A stretch of 64,000 nucleotides of DNA. It comes from Welwitschia mirabilis (lineage: Eukaryota > Gnetophyta > Gnetopsida > Welwitschiales). Both the position numbers and the translations under genes were made by a program. The stretch covers positions 202,915,717-202,979,716 of the forward strand of contig JBOZIK010000001.1 in the NCBI GenBank assembly GCA_051453625.1. The letters run 5' to 3'. Of the stretch, positions 1 to 11,389 are shown piece by piece (position 1 is the first letter of the stretch; every line of letters begins with the position of its first letter). The notes beneath the pieces are model-generated. The model had not been told where the DNA came from and searched no databases. It saw nothing but the letters and a program-made list of their open reading frames with translations.

Positions 1-1322
1 AATACATCTTGCTTATGATTCCTTAATATTTTATATTCTTACAATCTCATGGAATGAGTTTTCCACAGATCACTAAATGAGGTAGTGAAAAGTGAGAACT
101 CATAGATCACTAAATGAGGCAGTAGGATTGATTAGTTTATTGATTATACCATAGATCACTGAATGAGTCAGTGGGCTCCATAGATTACCGAATGAGTTTT
201 TGGAGTAGGAGAATATATTATGATAAATCCATAGATCATTGAGAAAGGTAGTGGACCCCATAGATTACTAAATGAGACAGTGGAGAAAATTGAAAAATAT
301 TATGATAAAAAATGTTAAAAAACCATTTATTTTCTCATATCAGATCCATGAGATTATCCTTTTGAAATATTTGACATAATCATTGTTTCTTGCCTTATTA
401 AAATCTTTAGATTTGGTACCTTAAACTTGCCTTGCCTAGACCATACTAGGAGCTATAAAATTTTCACATTTCTTACTTCATAATTCTTGTATTAAACAAG
501 TGAAAATACTAGAGCTTATTTGCGAGAATGGTAAAGGAAGGAGGAGATTATCTTTTCTAGTTTATGTTGAGAAATTGTTTTAGAGTGAGACTTGTATACA
601 TATTGAAAATCTTAAATTCCTTTGTATTATAATTATATCAAAAGTAAATTAAATATTAGATTATGTAAATCTTTCTTGAGATATTATTTCAATGAAATAT
701 GAAGTTTTACTATGTGTCTCTTGTAAAAATTTCTTGAGAATTTATCTTGAAACGAAATCTATAGTTCTTTGTGAATCTTGAAATTTTCAGTAATTGTGGT
801 CTTGAGAATATCTTTTAAAATTGAATCATGTATGATTTTGGTTATATCTTTGAACATGTAATCATAGATGTGATTGATTTCCTAGTTTAAAATTTTTTTA
901 TTCCCATTGTCATTTTTCTTGCAAGAAGTTTATATATAACTTGATAGAATAAATCGTGATATTATAGAATTATTATATTTCCAAAAATTTAATTAGATAA
1001 TCATTCATCTGCTATCTCTTATAATAGGTTATTTTTATTCATGAAAAGATGGAACAATTAAGGTATCATTGAGGATAGGGCCACATTAGAGAGAGTTATT
1101 ATTAAAGGAAGTTATAATTACTTGAGATGACCATTACAAAGCTAAATTTTCTATTAAAAACATGGGTAATTTATAATTAATACATACGATAGAAGGGAAG
1201 GATGAGGTCTTAACCCTATGGTAAATAAGTAACGTTCGTAAATTTTAAAGTTAGAAATACAGAAGTCACAATTTGGTATTAGAGCTAGATGAAGGTTTTA
1301 AGTGTCAAATTTGAGACATTAC
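1..1322 (+). mobile_element. Right part of a Ty3/gypsy LTR (5' LTR, cut by window start)
   Basis: This stretch aligns along its whole length with 46940-48234, from the shared 'aatacatctt' start to the shared 'gacattac' end, including the hairpin-repeat block near its left end. A primer-binding-like TTTGGTAT(C/T)AGAGC lies at 1272 and a better match at 1325. That sequence pairs with the 3' end of initiator tRNA-Met, as in Del/Tekay-type gypsy elements. The LTR start is outside the window. Similarity is clear but with many point differences, so the insertion is old. It could instead be a fragment unrelated in history to the 46-48 kb copy. Confidence 0.72.
60..290 (+). repeat. Degenerate tandem hairpin repeats inside the LTR
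   Basis: Six imperfect copies of a unit like CATAGATCACTGAATGAG.CAGTGGA occur at about 64, 104, 151, 179, 230 and 259. The best copy (about 157-173) has the inverted arms CACTGA and TCAGTG around ATGAG. The block recurs in the partner LTR near 47000-47200 with different substitutions. Confidence 0.7.
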
Positions 1323-1339
1323 GTTTTGGTATCAGAGCC
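1272..1339 (+). promoter_or_regulatory. Duplicated retrotransposon primer-binding site
   Basis: Two tRNA-iMet-type primer sites lie about 53 bp apart: TTTGGTATTAGAGC at 1272-1285 and TTTGGTATCAGAGCC at about 1325-1339. The bases after each are related, so this looks like a short tandem duplication across the LTR/primer-site junction. The second site is the better match and lies just outside the stretch shared with the 46-48 kb LTR. Confidence 0.65.
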
Positions 1340-2011
1340 TAGGTTATGGTTTATCTAGAAATAAATGTTGTGAAGCCATGATAGTTTGCATTTGAAAAAG
1401 GTAAAATTACATTTAACTACATAAATAAACTATGTTATAAGGGAATTAATTTAATTCTATCTTTAAATCAAATTAGGTACCTTAGAAATCATAGTTAATT
1501 ATTATAGAGAAAAGGTTGATTCTTATTTTTGATATAATCAGTGGCCATGACACTATTCAAACAACTCTTCCTAGCGTTTCTTCAAATACTCGATAAACAT
1601 CCTACATTTTTCTGCACCTCACACAGATATCCAAAATAACACTAACCACATATTAATCTTCTTGAATAGCATCTTAGTGGATTTCTTAACCATGATCTAT
1701 TGCCAATATATTCGCTTGCATAGGAAGAATAATATATAAGTAAATAGAATCAGAATAGCACCTTCTATCTGCATTTGATAGTACAAGAAAAGATGTCTTC
1801 TCTTTGGCAATATTCAATATACCCAGAAATCATTATAGTCCAAATCACTGAATTTCTGAACCACCACATCTTTAAACTGCCATATCATTTAGAAAACTTG
1901 TAAAAGAAACATTTGATGCAAGTTCTACTTTAAGATTTATTATGAATCTTGACTCCTTTGAGAAATCGCAACTTACCAAGTGGGGAAAGAATGCTAGAAA
2001 CTACCAAGGAT
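1340..2011. other. Unassigned stretch downstream of the gypsy primer site
   Basis: AT-rich sequence with stops in all frames. It may include the 5' untranslated leader of the gypsy element and then the continuation of the minus-strand fragment at 2012-2230. No domain was recognised. Confidence 0.4.
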
Positions 2012-2230
2012 TCAAGATAAATTTTTGATTTCCATACTACATAGAAGTGCCAGGGAGTTTTCCTTCTTATGCAATTGCATAAGATAGAGGTACCATTTAA
2101 AGGAAGGATCTTGTTTCATAAGACTCCAACTTGCTTGTGGTTTCTCATGCATTACTAAGTATATCTCTAGGTTTCTATAAGTAACAAGGGCAAAGACCTC
2201 ATGCATCATTCGAGCTTTGGAGTTTTTCAT
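2012..2230 (-). pseudogene. Possible start of a LINE endonuclease ORF (fragment)
   Basis: A 72-codon minus-strand frame starts with an NSKAR motif followed by a hydrophobic stretch. It loosely resembles the N-terminus of plant LINE ORF2 endonucleases, where a 'gl.nskar...l...pdi' pattern is usual. The expected GDFN and SDH motifs are not seen in the decayed sequence to its left. Identity is uncertain and it may be a chance frame. If real, it lies in the opposite orientation to the LINE fragment at 3.56-5.57 kb, so it is from another insertion. Confidence 0.25.
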
Positions 2231-3559
2231 CAGTTTTCTTATTGGAAATCATTAGCATTTAATAGAATTATACTCAATTGTTCGTGTTTGTTGTCATATT
2301 AATAGCTGAGGCATCATCAGTATTAATATGTTTTCTTCAATAATGAAAAAATTGCTTATTTTGTCAATTCCCTTGTATCTATCACAAATTTTTGTATCTT
2401 CCACATAGCTCATTTCTTATTTATTTTTTTGTCATTATTCGTATTCTGTATTGCCTTGTAAGCTAGGATCTAAAGCTTTTTAATCCTTTACACCATTTTG
2501 GCATGGCAAATGTAACTACTTATTTTTTTTTTATGCTTTCATTATTCTTCGAATTTGAAGTTGTGCCTTACCTCATATGGATTTCCTTTCTCTTTTCAAT
2601 AATTCTAGTATATGATCCTTTCGGTAAGTGATTTACTCTTCTTTTAGAAAGTTTGATCAAGAAAGTGTCCTTTATGTGCCTGTTGCATAATCTTTGTGGA
2701 ATTCTAGCTCTATCACTACTAGCATTTTTCCTAAAGGTAATATGACTTTATAAATAATTTCATGTTTACCTTTATCAATCCAATACTTGTTATTTAGTTT
2801 AACTGTTGCATTCATTATCTCTTTGAGAAGACCTGAAGCATGTTATCAAATTTATTTTTAAGAGCATTATGCCTTTTAAACCAAGTGTAAGTTTCCAAGA
2901 AAAATCCAAACTAGCAAGAGTGTAGAAGTAGCTAGTAATAAATGCATGATAAGCTTCTTAATGTTAAGTTTTGAGTGTTTAGTTTGTTCAGTTTCATAGG
3001 AATCTGTGGTATTTTTCAAGCACAAACTAGGTTACTTATGAATGAAGCTGGAATTAGCTTTAGAAACTTTTCCCATGCATTTGAAAGTTTACTATAAAGC
3101 TAGTTGAATGACAAATTCAAAAAGGTCAATGATGACATGTCTTTCAACTACAATTGAGCCATTCACAGAATAAATCTCAAAGACATGACATTCACAGAAA
3201 TAATCACAAGATCTATAATTAGTTTAGTAGCTTCATCCAAAGCATCAGTGAGAAGAATGTAATTTGAGGGTTAACATAGAGCTGATCCGCCTGATCGCCA
3301 AGAAGCATAACAAAAACCATAACTCTAAATACCATATATATATACATATATATATCGAAATGTTTATATTGCATTGAATGTAGATCAACACCACATCTTA
3401 AGGTTAAGATAGATTGGAGAAGATAAAAGTACTTAAGAAATCATAAAATGATCCCAGGTAAGCTGAATTATTAAATAAGAGCTTATATCGTCCATTGTTG
3501 TTAGAGGAGGTAATTTTTATAACTTATTTCTTAAGGCTTAGCAACTATTATGTGTGCAT
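2231..3559. other. Unassigned AT-rich stretch
   Basis: No long reading frame or recognisable motif. A TA/CATA-rich run lies at about 3335-3356. It could hold decayed 5' sequence of the flanking LINE relics, but nothing supports that directly. Confidence 0.4.
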
Positions 3560-5569
3560 AATTTACAAAAATCAAATACCAGGCTTCTCAAAATAATATT
3601 CCACTTGGGAGAGCTAATAAAATTAGTTATGATTGAAGTGATAAGCCTTCAAAACTTCTGGTGTAGAAGTTTCATTCTTCTAAAGAAGCTGATGAAGGCT
3701 TTCGAACCTATCTACAAATCCTTTTTGTGGATAGGAAAAGACAAATCAGATAAGGCATTAGTTGCTTGATATGAGGTGTGCACTTCAAAGCTAGAGGGAG
3801 GTCTGGAGCTTAAATATCTTTGCAGCTTTAACAAAGCCAATATCCTAACAAATCTCTAGGCCATAGCTAACGAGCAATACTTCTTATGGGTGAGATGGAT
3901 ATACATATTCTATTTAAAAGGTTTTGAGTTTTGGGCAGTACTGATTAAAGAATCCTTCTCATGGAGCTTCAAGAAGATCCTCAAGCTTAGAAGCACAGCC
4001 TTGAACTGTGTCTAAGTGTTGGATCATCAATTGGTTTGGAAGGGCCCTTCCCCATCGTTTTCAGTTTCAGCCTTCTACTAAGTCCTCCATCCTCACCTTC
4101 CCAAGCTGAAATGGTGCCATTCTTTATGGGGTAAGTATAATCAATCTAAGTACTCCTTCATAGCCTGATTACTTATGCATAACAGACTTATGACTAAGGA
4201 AAATTTACTCAAGATTAGCCTCATATCCAACACCTCCTGCACCTTTTGTAACTTTCCAGCTGAAACGAGAAAGCACCTTTTCTTCCTCTGTCCTTTCTCT
4301 AGTAAGGTGTGGAGAAAAATTGCCCAGTTTCTAAAGTTTTCCCTCTATTCAACTAGGATGAAGTGCTTAAATGAGTTGAGTCCTATCTAAAGACTATAAT
4401 TGAGTGAGTATATGTGATTAAAGCTGCCTTCACTACGGCCATCTACTGCATTTGGCAATAGAGGAATAATATAATATTTAAGAATTCCCCTCCCATGTGT
4501 AGACATGTTTTCAGTAGATCAAATTTAACATCCAGGTTCGCTTATCAGGCATCAAAGCAATCAAACATACCCTTACCAATAAGCAATGGTGTTCTGATCT
4601 TAGCATCTATCTAGATTTCAAATAGATCCCTGCTTCTAGCTCCTTTTCTCTAGTGTTGATGCTATTCAGTTGCCTTATGCGCTATAACTCCCATTCATCA
4701 GATAATGAAATTCTGCAGGTAGTTTTAGCCAATCCATAAAGGCTAACCCTCAAATTATTAAGGTCGATTAACAGAAATCTCTTTCTTCTTGAAATTTCCA
4801 AAACCTAGTCATCGATTTGTAGAAGCAGGATATCCTCAGTAGCACATAACAGAACTAGTTTTTTTAGCAATGTCTCTCCTCTCTGATCTTTTCTGTTTAG
4901 TGCAAGGATTTAACTGTTGAGAGTGCTAGACCCATTCATCCCTTGAGTGTAACAAAATTTAATTGCAGGATCAAGAGGGGTAGCAATAAAGAATCTTTTT
5001 TAAAATCAATAACAATAATCATTAGGATGCTAAGAAGAAACGGAGCACCACTACAAATTATTCTTTAAAAACACTTTATCTTGTCAGTGAAATTCAAAAA
5101 TCATTTGTAGTTACAGATGGATAAAGAGGTTGGATGTTCTTGGGTTTAGTTCAATGAGGTAATGCAAATCAGAAAATTTGATCTCCTAAGGATTCCCTGC
5201 TGCGTTTTTTCTGCTGAGTAGATTTGAGCCTTTTGAACCTCTAGCTATAAGAAATTTGAAGCTATAAAAGAGCTAGATGCTTCCAAATCTAGAGTATCCA
5301 ATTTTTGCTTTTATTCCTTCCTGCTTCCCCTATCTCAATTAATTGCTATTTACAAGGTATATTTCCTTATTTCATCTAGTTTCTTGTTTTTATAGCTATT
5401 TTTTGATTATTTTTCAAAAGAGAGTTATTAAGGCACTGATCTCTCAGTCTAACCATTAGTTAGACATGTTTATTTCACCAGATCAACGTCTAGTTTTAGT
5501 ATCTTTGTAAGAGTTTGATTTGCAACTTTTCTACAGCAATGAAAATTTTTCAATTTCATTCAAAAAAAA
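3560..5569 (+). pseudogene. LINE (non-LTR retrotransposon) 3' half: ORF2 C-terminus and tail
   Basis: The frame at 3620-4010 reads like the post-palm part of plant LINE ORF2, with an 'FLWIGKD' motif, then 'LEGGLELKYL' and 'FNKANIL'. At 4175-4345 it gives a zf-RVT-like domain: HNRLMTKENLL, then CTFC, an ETRKHLFF.C motif and VW. These are the usual landmarks of the LINE C-terminal zinc-binding region. Frames are broken by stops such as 3768 and 4018. The sequence ends at 5562-5569 in A8, preceded by the polyadenylation-like context common to plant LINE 3' ends. The endonuclease and most of the reverse transcriptase are missing, the usual result of 5' truncation. Confidence 0.85.
4175..4345 (+). 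pseudogene. zf-RVT domain of the plus-strand LINE
   Basis: Key residues visible: C-x2-C in CTFC, H and C in KHLFFLC, and a trailing VWRKI. Spacing fits the zinc-binding domain after the reverse transcriptase in plant LINE ORF2. This is the best-preserved block of this LINE. Confidence 0.8.
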
Positions 5570-6103
5570 TTATGATTACTGGATAAATTTAAAATCTGCA
5601 ATGCAAGGATTATCTACTTGAATTTATGTTACTATTTATCTTACTTGGAGGATTGTATTCTAATATCAATTATAGCAAAATTATATTATGAAACTAGGTG
5701 CTTACTTTAATTCACTGCCACTTATTCAGATATCAGATCTCTAACGTTTATCACATTAGCACCTCAACTAAAGTAGGCAATGAGATCCTTCATTATGTTA
5801 ACTTCAACTCAGTTCCCCTTGTAAATCTTAGCATCTCATATAGCTACACAGGACTTAAACACATTAGCGACTTGGTCAACAGTAAAATGAGAAGTGAAAT
5901 TTAGCATAATGTCAAGGACATCGATGGCCTACCCTCATATCTCTGAAATGGTTATAGTTATCAAATCCAACACCCATCTTGGTCTTTCTTAGTAATTAAA
6001 TTGGTCCTTATGACAATAACAATTGTATTGAAAAACAAGAAGATCATTACAAGTGCTACATAGTGAAGGCCTGCAAGTCCATTCAACATTGGAGTAGAAA
6101 TTA
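5570..6103. other. Unassigned stretch between LINE tail and Sirevirus LTR
   Basis: A 68-codon frame at 5698-5904 matches nothing I recognise. The last 30 bases could be a decayed polypurine tract ahead of the LTR start at 6104, which would make that LTR a 3' LTR. Confidence 0.35.
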
Positions 6104-6277
6104 TGTTAAGTTATTATTTGCTAATTTGATATCAAACTATGTTCTTTATTTAGCAAAACATGTTGTATCTTATGTAGAAAATATTAATCATTACAGACCA
6201 GTAGCTGAAACGATTTGTCATAATTTGAACCTAAACCTGTCAATTTCTTATACCCTTCTGAGAGGCCAACCTAACTT

Positions 6278-6780
6278 CTAAGGGGTCGACTACACTTGAA
6301 GCGTACACAAAAATGAACTGAATTCAGAGGGGTCCATTGGACATATGAGGGGTTGGCCGGGCCTGTGCATCTGATGCTTCTTAACTGATCATCAAGAGGT
6401 TAACCACATACCTGAGGGGTCAACTAGATCTAAGCGTCAATACTTCAAAGCCGATCATCAAGGGGTCAATCGAATTCCTGAGGGGTCGACCAAACCTAGA
6501 GTAGCATTCACCCTTTGTCAGTAAGGGGTTGATTGAACTTTTATGAGGTTAATCAGAATTGGAGCAGAAAACTATGTTGGGTTTTTTCTTGACCAAGGGT
6601 ATGACTAAATAAATATGTGGGTGACCAGATAAGTGGTCGACCGAACCCTAAGGGATCAATTGGACATGGAGACATAAGAAACAAGAGTCAACCGGAAGAA
6701 AATAAGAATGACCAATTTAAGTGATGACACTAGATGAGATTAACCAGACTTTTTAGGGGTCAACTAGTCATAACAGAAAC
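6278..6780 (+). repeat. Array of GTCGAC-centred palindromic motifs in Sirevirus LTR
   Basis: Repeated 12-17 bp motifs close to AGGGGTCGACCGAACCT occur every 30-60 bp, for example near 6281, 6344, 6414, 6457, 6479, 6524 and 6637. Several keep the perfect palindrome GTCGAC or GGTCGACC; others show GTCAAC or GTTGAC, the products of CpG transition. Palindromic cis-motifs are a known trait of Sirevirus LTRs. Confidence 0.75.
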
Positions 6781-7209
6781 AAAATTTTTCTAGTTGTTAT
6801 GTATCTGTTTTATGTCCATTGGAAGGTCTTTTTACTTGTGTAAATCCTAAAAGTCTTCCATTATATATTTGTCAAGAGTCAAAATCATTGTACCACTTTT
6901 GAATCTTTTGAAAATCATTTGTTGTACTTATTGGCATCTCCTACCTAACTATACATGAACCAAGAACTGTTGGTATCTTTGTATACTTTGTTAAGTTAGT
7001 TACACTCTATACTTTTAAATCGTACCATCTTCTCAAGGAGTGTAGCGATACTTTTATTGAGCCAAAGATGAGATGAAACTTGTGCATTTTGGCACATAAT
7101 TATTACTGCTTCACTCCCTTGAAAAAGGTTGAGACTAAGCCTCAGAAAAGTCTATTTGTAAAGGTTAAAGTTGAACCTAGAATACCTAGAAAGAGGTTAA
7201 TGGAGATCC

Positions 7210-7286
7210 AAATCAGGCTTGGATAGAAGCTGATCATCAATAGTGGAGTAGGGGATTTCTCGAACCACTATAAATCTTATGTGCTT
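7210..7286 (+). repeat. 77-bp exact copy of 41922-41998, ending at gap
   Basis: I counted 77 identical bases with no mismatch, ending exactly at the first N, while the flanking Sirevirus LTR sequence is diverged. This is the signature of two contigs sharing one assembly k-mer. Confidence 0.85.
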
Positions 7287-7386
7287 NNNNNNNNNNNNNN
7301 NNNNNNNNNNNNNNNNNNNNNNNNNNNNNNNNNNNNNNNNNNNNNNNNNNNNNNNNNNNNNNNNNNNNNNNNNNNNNNNNNNNNNN
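7287..7386. other. Assembly gap (100 N)
   Basis: Exactly 100 N, a placeholder of unknown true length. An LTR stops on the left and a TG microsatellite starts on the right. Confidence 0.99.

Positions 7387-7460
<74 letters not shown>
7387..7460. repeat. (TG)33 followed by (AG)4 microsatellite
   Basis: Pure TG dinucleotides run from the gap edge to 7452, then four AG units to 7460. The true array may extend into the gap. Confidence 0.98.
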
Positions 7461-7461
<1 letters not shown>

Positions 7462-9992
7462 ATGTTAAGAAATGCAATCCATTTTAATAGATTCAAATGA
7501 TGGAACTTTACAATGCATTTCAGTGTTAGTTGCCTCTACCTCACATAGGAGTTTTCCCAATCCCAAATACTATATTGGCCTGTTAGAAGAGGATTTAACA
7601 TATGAAGCTCTAATAGACATAAGCCACTTTAGAGCACTCAATTAGAAAAGAAGAAATTTCCTATTATTAGTATACCATAGTGAATATTCCTAATAGGGGT
7701 ACTTGCTAGTATAATAAGATAACTATGAGAACTACACTAAGGTTATGATCTAGTTTATCAAAGTATAGGAGTTTTTGTCTTTTTGGTAGTAGTTACATCC
7801 TCCTTATTATAACTATTTATTAACACTGATAAATCATGTTGGCTTAAAATTGTAAAGGAGTAAGCACATGCCAGAAAGCATCTAAGGAGTAGTTAGTTAA
7901 CAATGTTTTCTTCAAACCAAGTGTTCTCATCAAAATAAATAAATAGAGTTTACCCATATTTCTTCTAGTGATCTTTAAGAAATAAAATACAATGATCAAT
8001 AAAAACTTATTATAAATAGATTTCATAATTTTAAAAAAATAAAAATAAGAACTAAAGTAAAATATATTTAGCATTCAAATAGAGATCCTTTAATTTAAAA
8101 TCATAATATCTAATAGTATTAGGAAAATAATAAGAAATTAATTTTTATTAGAAATTATTAAAAATAAAGTTTTTATGTTTATGATCATTGAAAATATTAC
8201 AAAATAAAATCATGAATTAATTTAAATAAAAATACACAATGAAAATATTACCAAATTAACATGGTCCCTAACTTGGATATGTCCATACATAGACGATAAA
8301 CTTTATTTCACACTCTTGAATGTTCTTAGCCTATAAAATAGTGGGTTTGAAGCATTACCAAACTTATATACAAATGAGATGCTCCTCTTAAGAAAGTAGT
8401 TTCTTTTCATCAAATATTATAATAGACAAAAGTAAATTTGTGCTTATTAGCCCTCAAGAAAGCACCCTCATGCAAGGGTTAACTTGTAGTTTGGAATTCT
8501 AAGAAAGGAATTTTAACGATAATAATAAGCAATGATATATAATGAATGAATTTAAAAATCAAATAGGATTATAAAAAAGTGCCAATAAATAATGATAAAA
8601 AGGAAAACAAGCAGCCTGAAAGATATCACTTTGATGGATTTTTTGAGTTCTCCTTATTATAGTCACCCACACATATCTACGATTGGTGTGATGTAGCTAT
8701 GATAAATATAATCATCAAATAATTTATTTACCAAATGTTCCTCTTCGTTAAGGTCATAAAGGAAAAAATTAATAATTAGTATTTATCATGCATATGTATA
8801 ACACTTTTCTTTGTACTTCATGCCCTTATATTTTTGATGGCTTTCATAGATTTGTTCTAGATAGATAATCATTTTAAAACATTTAAATATTATACAATAG
8901 CTAAAAATAGCTAAGCTTTAATTGTTTAATAGCTATTTTAGTTTTTTTTTCAATTTTTTAAGATATATATAATTTAACATAATAAACATCTATTTTGGGA
9001 AGAAATTTTTATCCTAAAAGACATCTTTAGTTAAAATACATAAATTTCAATTAGACTTAACTTTTTATATCTATGAGTCATATAGATTACAGATTCATTA
9101 TGGAAAACTTGTCTTATTTCTTAGAATGTAGATAATTCATCATAGTATAATTTATCTCTATTAATTCTTTTAGTTTAGAATAGATTTATTTGATTTTATA
9201 GATACCTTCTAATAGTTAAAGTAATGTAGATATATTTACTTTTCTATATGTATTTCACATATCTCATCTCTTTGATTCAGCATATACATTTTTATCATGA
9301 TATGCATCTTTATGTATGACAAATTCCAATTTAGTCTAGATGTCTTTGTTATAATAGACATATTTATCATAGATGTCTTTATACATGTAGATGTCTTTAG
9401 TTAATTGTATTTGTTCTTTGTCAATTCTAAGCTAAAGCTTTTATGTACTTTAAACTTTGAGATTTGACTAGCTTGATTTTATTTAGAATTTTATGTTATC
9501 CAACTTTTTCTTTTTACATATTAGATACATCACATTTAATAAGTGAAATCATCAAAACTAGGATTTCACCAATAATATCTTTCTTGTTAATGATCTTTAA
9601 AACTTAAAAGATCTCATTAGTATAATTATGTTTTAAAATTTACTAAATAACTTATTCCAAAAAAAGATAGAATGTCTTATATGAGGCATGTCACAAATTT
9701 TAAAAATAAAAAACATTTAATAATCATATTAATAAATATTTATAAGATAGTAAATTAGAATGATGCAAATGGATTGAGTTTTTAAGAACATGTTAAAACA
9801 TAAAGTATATTGCATACAAGGAGAAATTTAATAATAGATAATAAAAAATAATGAGAGGCATCATGAAATATCTGTCAATACATGAAAGTGAGCATCAATA
9901 ATTATATCATGCATAAGTAGTCTAATTCATCCATCTCAAGTCCACATCCTCTAAATTCATATAGGATATCTAACAATATCTAATCTTCTTGG
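7461..9992. other. AT-rich intergenic stretch, no feature recognised
   Basis: Stops in every frame and no LTR, LINE or host-gene pattern. A short direct repeat TAGATGTCTTT occurs three times near 9336-9400. The frame at 7844-8074 on the minus strand is low-complexity and looks like chance. Confidence 0.5.
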
Positions 9993-11323
9993 TGTTAGAT
10001 TATATTTGCCAATTGATGTCAAACTAATTTCTCTAGTGTAGTGCAATTATTATATATTATGTACAGATGAGATTGAGTTTTATTGGTAAAATATTAAATC
10101 AAAAAATACTAGAAAAACTACTTAATTATGTTTACCTTTAGTGAAGATCAACCACATTCTAAAGGGATTGGCTGTACCTAAAGCAGTCACAAAGAAATAA
10201 ATAGAACCTAGAGAAGACAACCAGATTATAAAGGGATCAACTAACCTATGATCTCAAAAACTAATAGTCCAAGACCAAGAGGAAAGGAGTCTACCAGATA
10301 TTTATGGGATCGACTGGATTTTAGGATCTAACAGTCAAGTTCCAAACTGAGAGGAGAGGGGTCGATTATATTTTTATATGGTTGACTGAAATTGATAAGC
10401 TAATAGTTCATAGTTTCAAACTAAGAGACAAGGGGTCAACCAAACCTAGGATGGAGTCAACCGAGTTCTAATAGGGTCAACTAGATTTTTGTGGGATTGA
10501 CTAGATGATGTAGAAAAGCAAAAGTTGTAAATGTTATGTATCCATTAACTAGTCATTACCTAGCCATTTTCTAGCCATTTATAATTGTTGGATATGTGAT
10601 TCATTTGTAATAAACCCTAGTAATAGCTAGTAAGAAATGACCTAGAGATATTTTGGTACTTTTTTAAATTAGTATATTTATTATAGATCTAGAAGAGCAA
10701 GTGGTGTTTTTCATTAGTACATCACTGTATAGATTCATATCTGATTGAGGAAATCTATTCATGGCAAAAAGAAATTTACTCAGAATTAGATCTAAGGACT
10801 TCAGCATTGTATTCTATTAGAGAATATTTTCATTCATTGAACTAATACTGAATGTGTAATATCAGAGCTATCAAGCTTCATTACATCACTTCTATTTGAC
10901 TTTAAAGGTTAAGACTTAAGCTGTAAAAGTCCATTGTTAAAGGTTGAGACTTAGCCTACAAAAGTCCGTTGTTAAGGTTGAGACTTAGCTTGTAAAAGTC
11001 CGCTTGTAAGGGTTACAGGTGAACCCGACAAAACCTGTGGAGTAACATAGATATGAGATCAAGCTTGAGAGAAGCTAATCGTCAAGACTGGAATAGGGGA
11101 GTTCTCGAACCACTATAAATCCTGCGTGCATTAGAATTAGTAGTTTGTGTTTTTTTGTTTTTTGATTCTTTACTTATAGTTTTCCATTTTTGTATGCACA
11201 TTCTTGATTCCATTATTTCCATATGCAAACTATGATTAGATAGTTTTAATTTTGTTTTGAGCATAAGTTTTTTTTTGAAAGAATCTATTAACCCCTCCCC
11301 CTCTAGGGTTCTCGATTTTATCA
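9993..11323 (+). repeat. Sirevirus 5' LTR
   Basis: Starts TGTTAGATTATATTTGCC and ends with TCA directly before the primer site at 11324. It holds GTCGAC-type motifs at about 10150-10510 and a thrice-repeated 'gttgagacttagc...aaaagtc' block at about 10900-11010. Confidence 0.88.
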
Positions 11324-11337
11324 TTTGGTATCAGAGC
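11324..11337 (+). promoter_or_regulatory. Primer-binding site (tRNA-iMet)
   Basis: TTTGGTATCAGAGC is a perfect match to the plant copia/gypsy initiator-Met primer site and abuts the 5' LTR end. Confidence 0.92.
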
Positions 11338-11389
11338 TTAAGTTAGTCTTTGAGAGATTTTTACATATCTAGACTTAAGAGCCCTAAAA

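Larger units (their letters stand above)
6104..7286 (+). mobile_element. Sirevirus-type copia LTR, right end lost in gap
   Basis: The start TGTTAAG...TTTGCTAATTTGATATCAAAC aligns with the Sirevirus LTR starts at 9993 and 15765. The body carries about eleven relatives of the AGGGGTCGACC motif, and the right part has the 'gttgagac...aaaagtc' and 'gaagctgatcatc' blocks shared with the LTRs at 11 and 16.7 kb. It stops at a 100-N gap. Its last 77 bases are identical to 41922-41998, where the sequence continues to an LTR end. This is a separate, more diverged copy than the 10-17 kb element. Confidence 0.8.

Noticed and set aside
60-290. CRISPR-like regularly spaced repeats
   Set aside because: Units are diverged, spacing is irregular, and the block is part of a plant LTR present twice.
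1272-1339. tRNA gene fragment
   Set aside because: TGGTATCAGAGC is the complement of a tRNA 3' end; no cloverleaf surrounds it. It is a primer site.
7197-7500. Reading frames with (CV)n or (HT)n repeats around the first gap
   Set aside because: They are translations of the TG microsatellite and of N bases.
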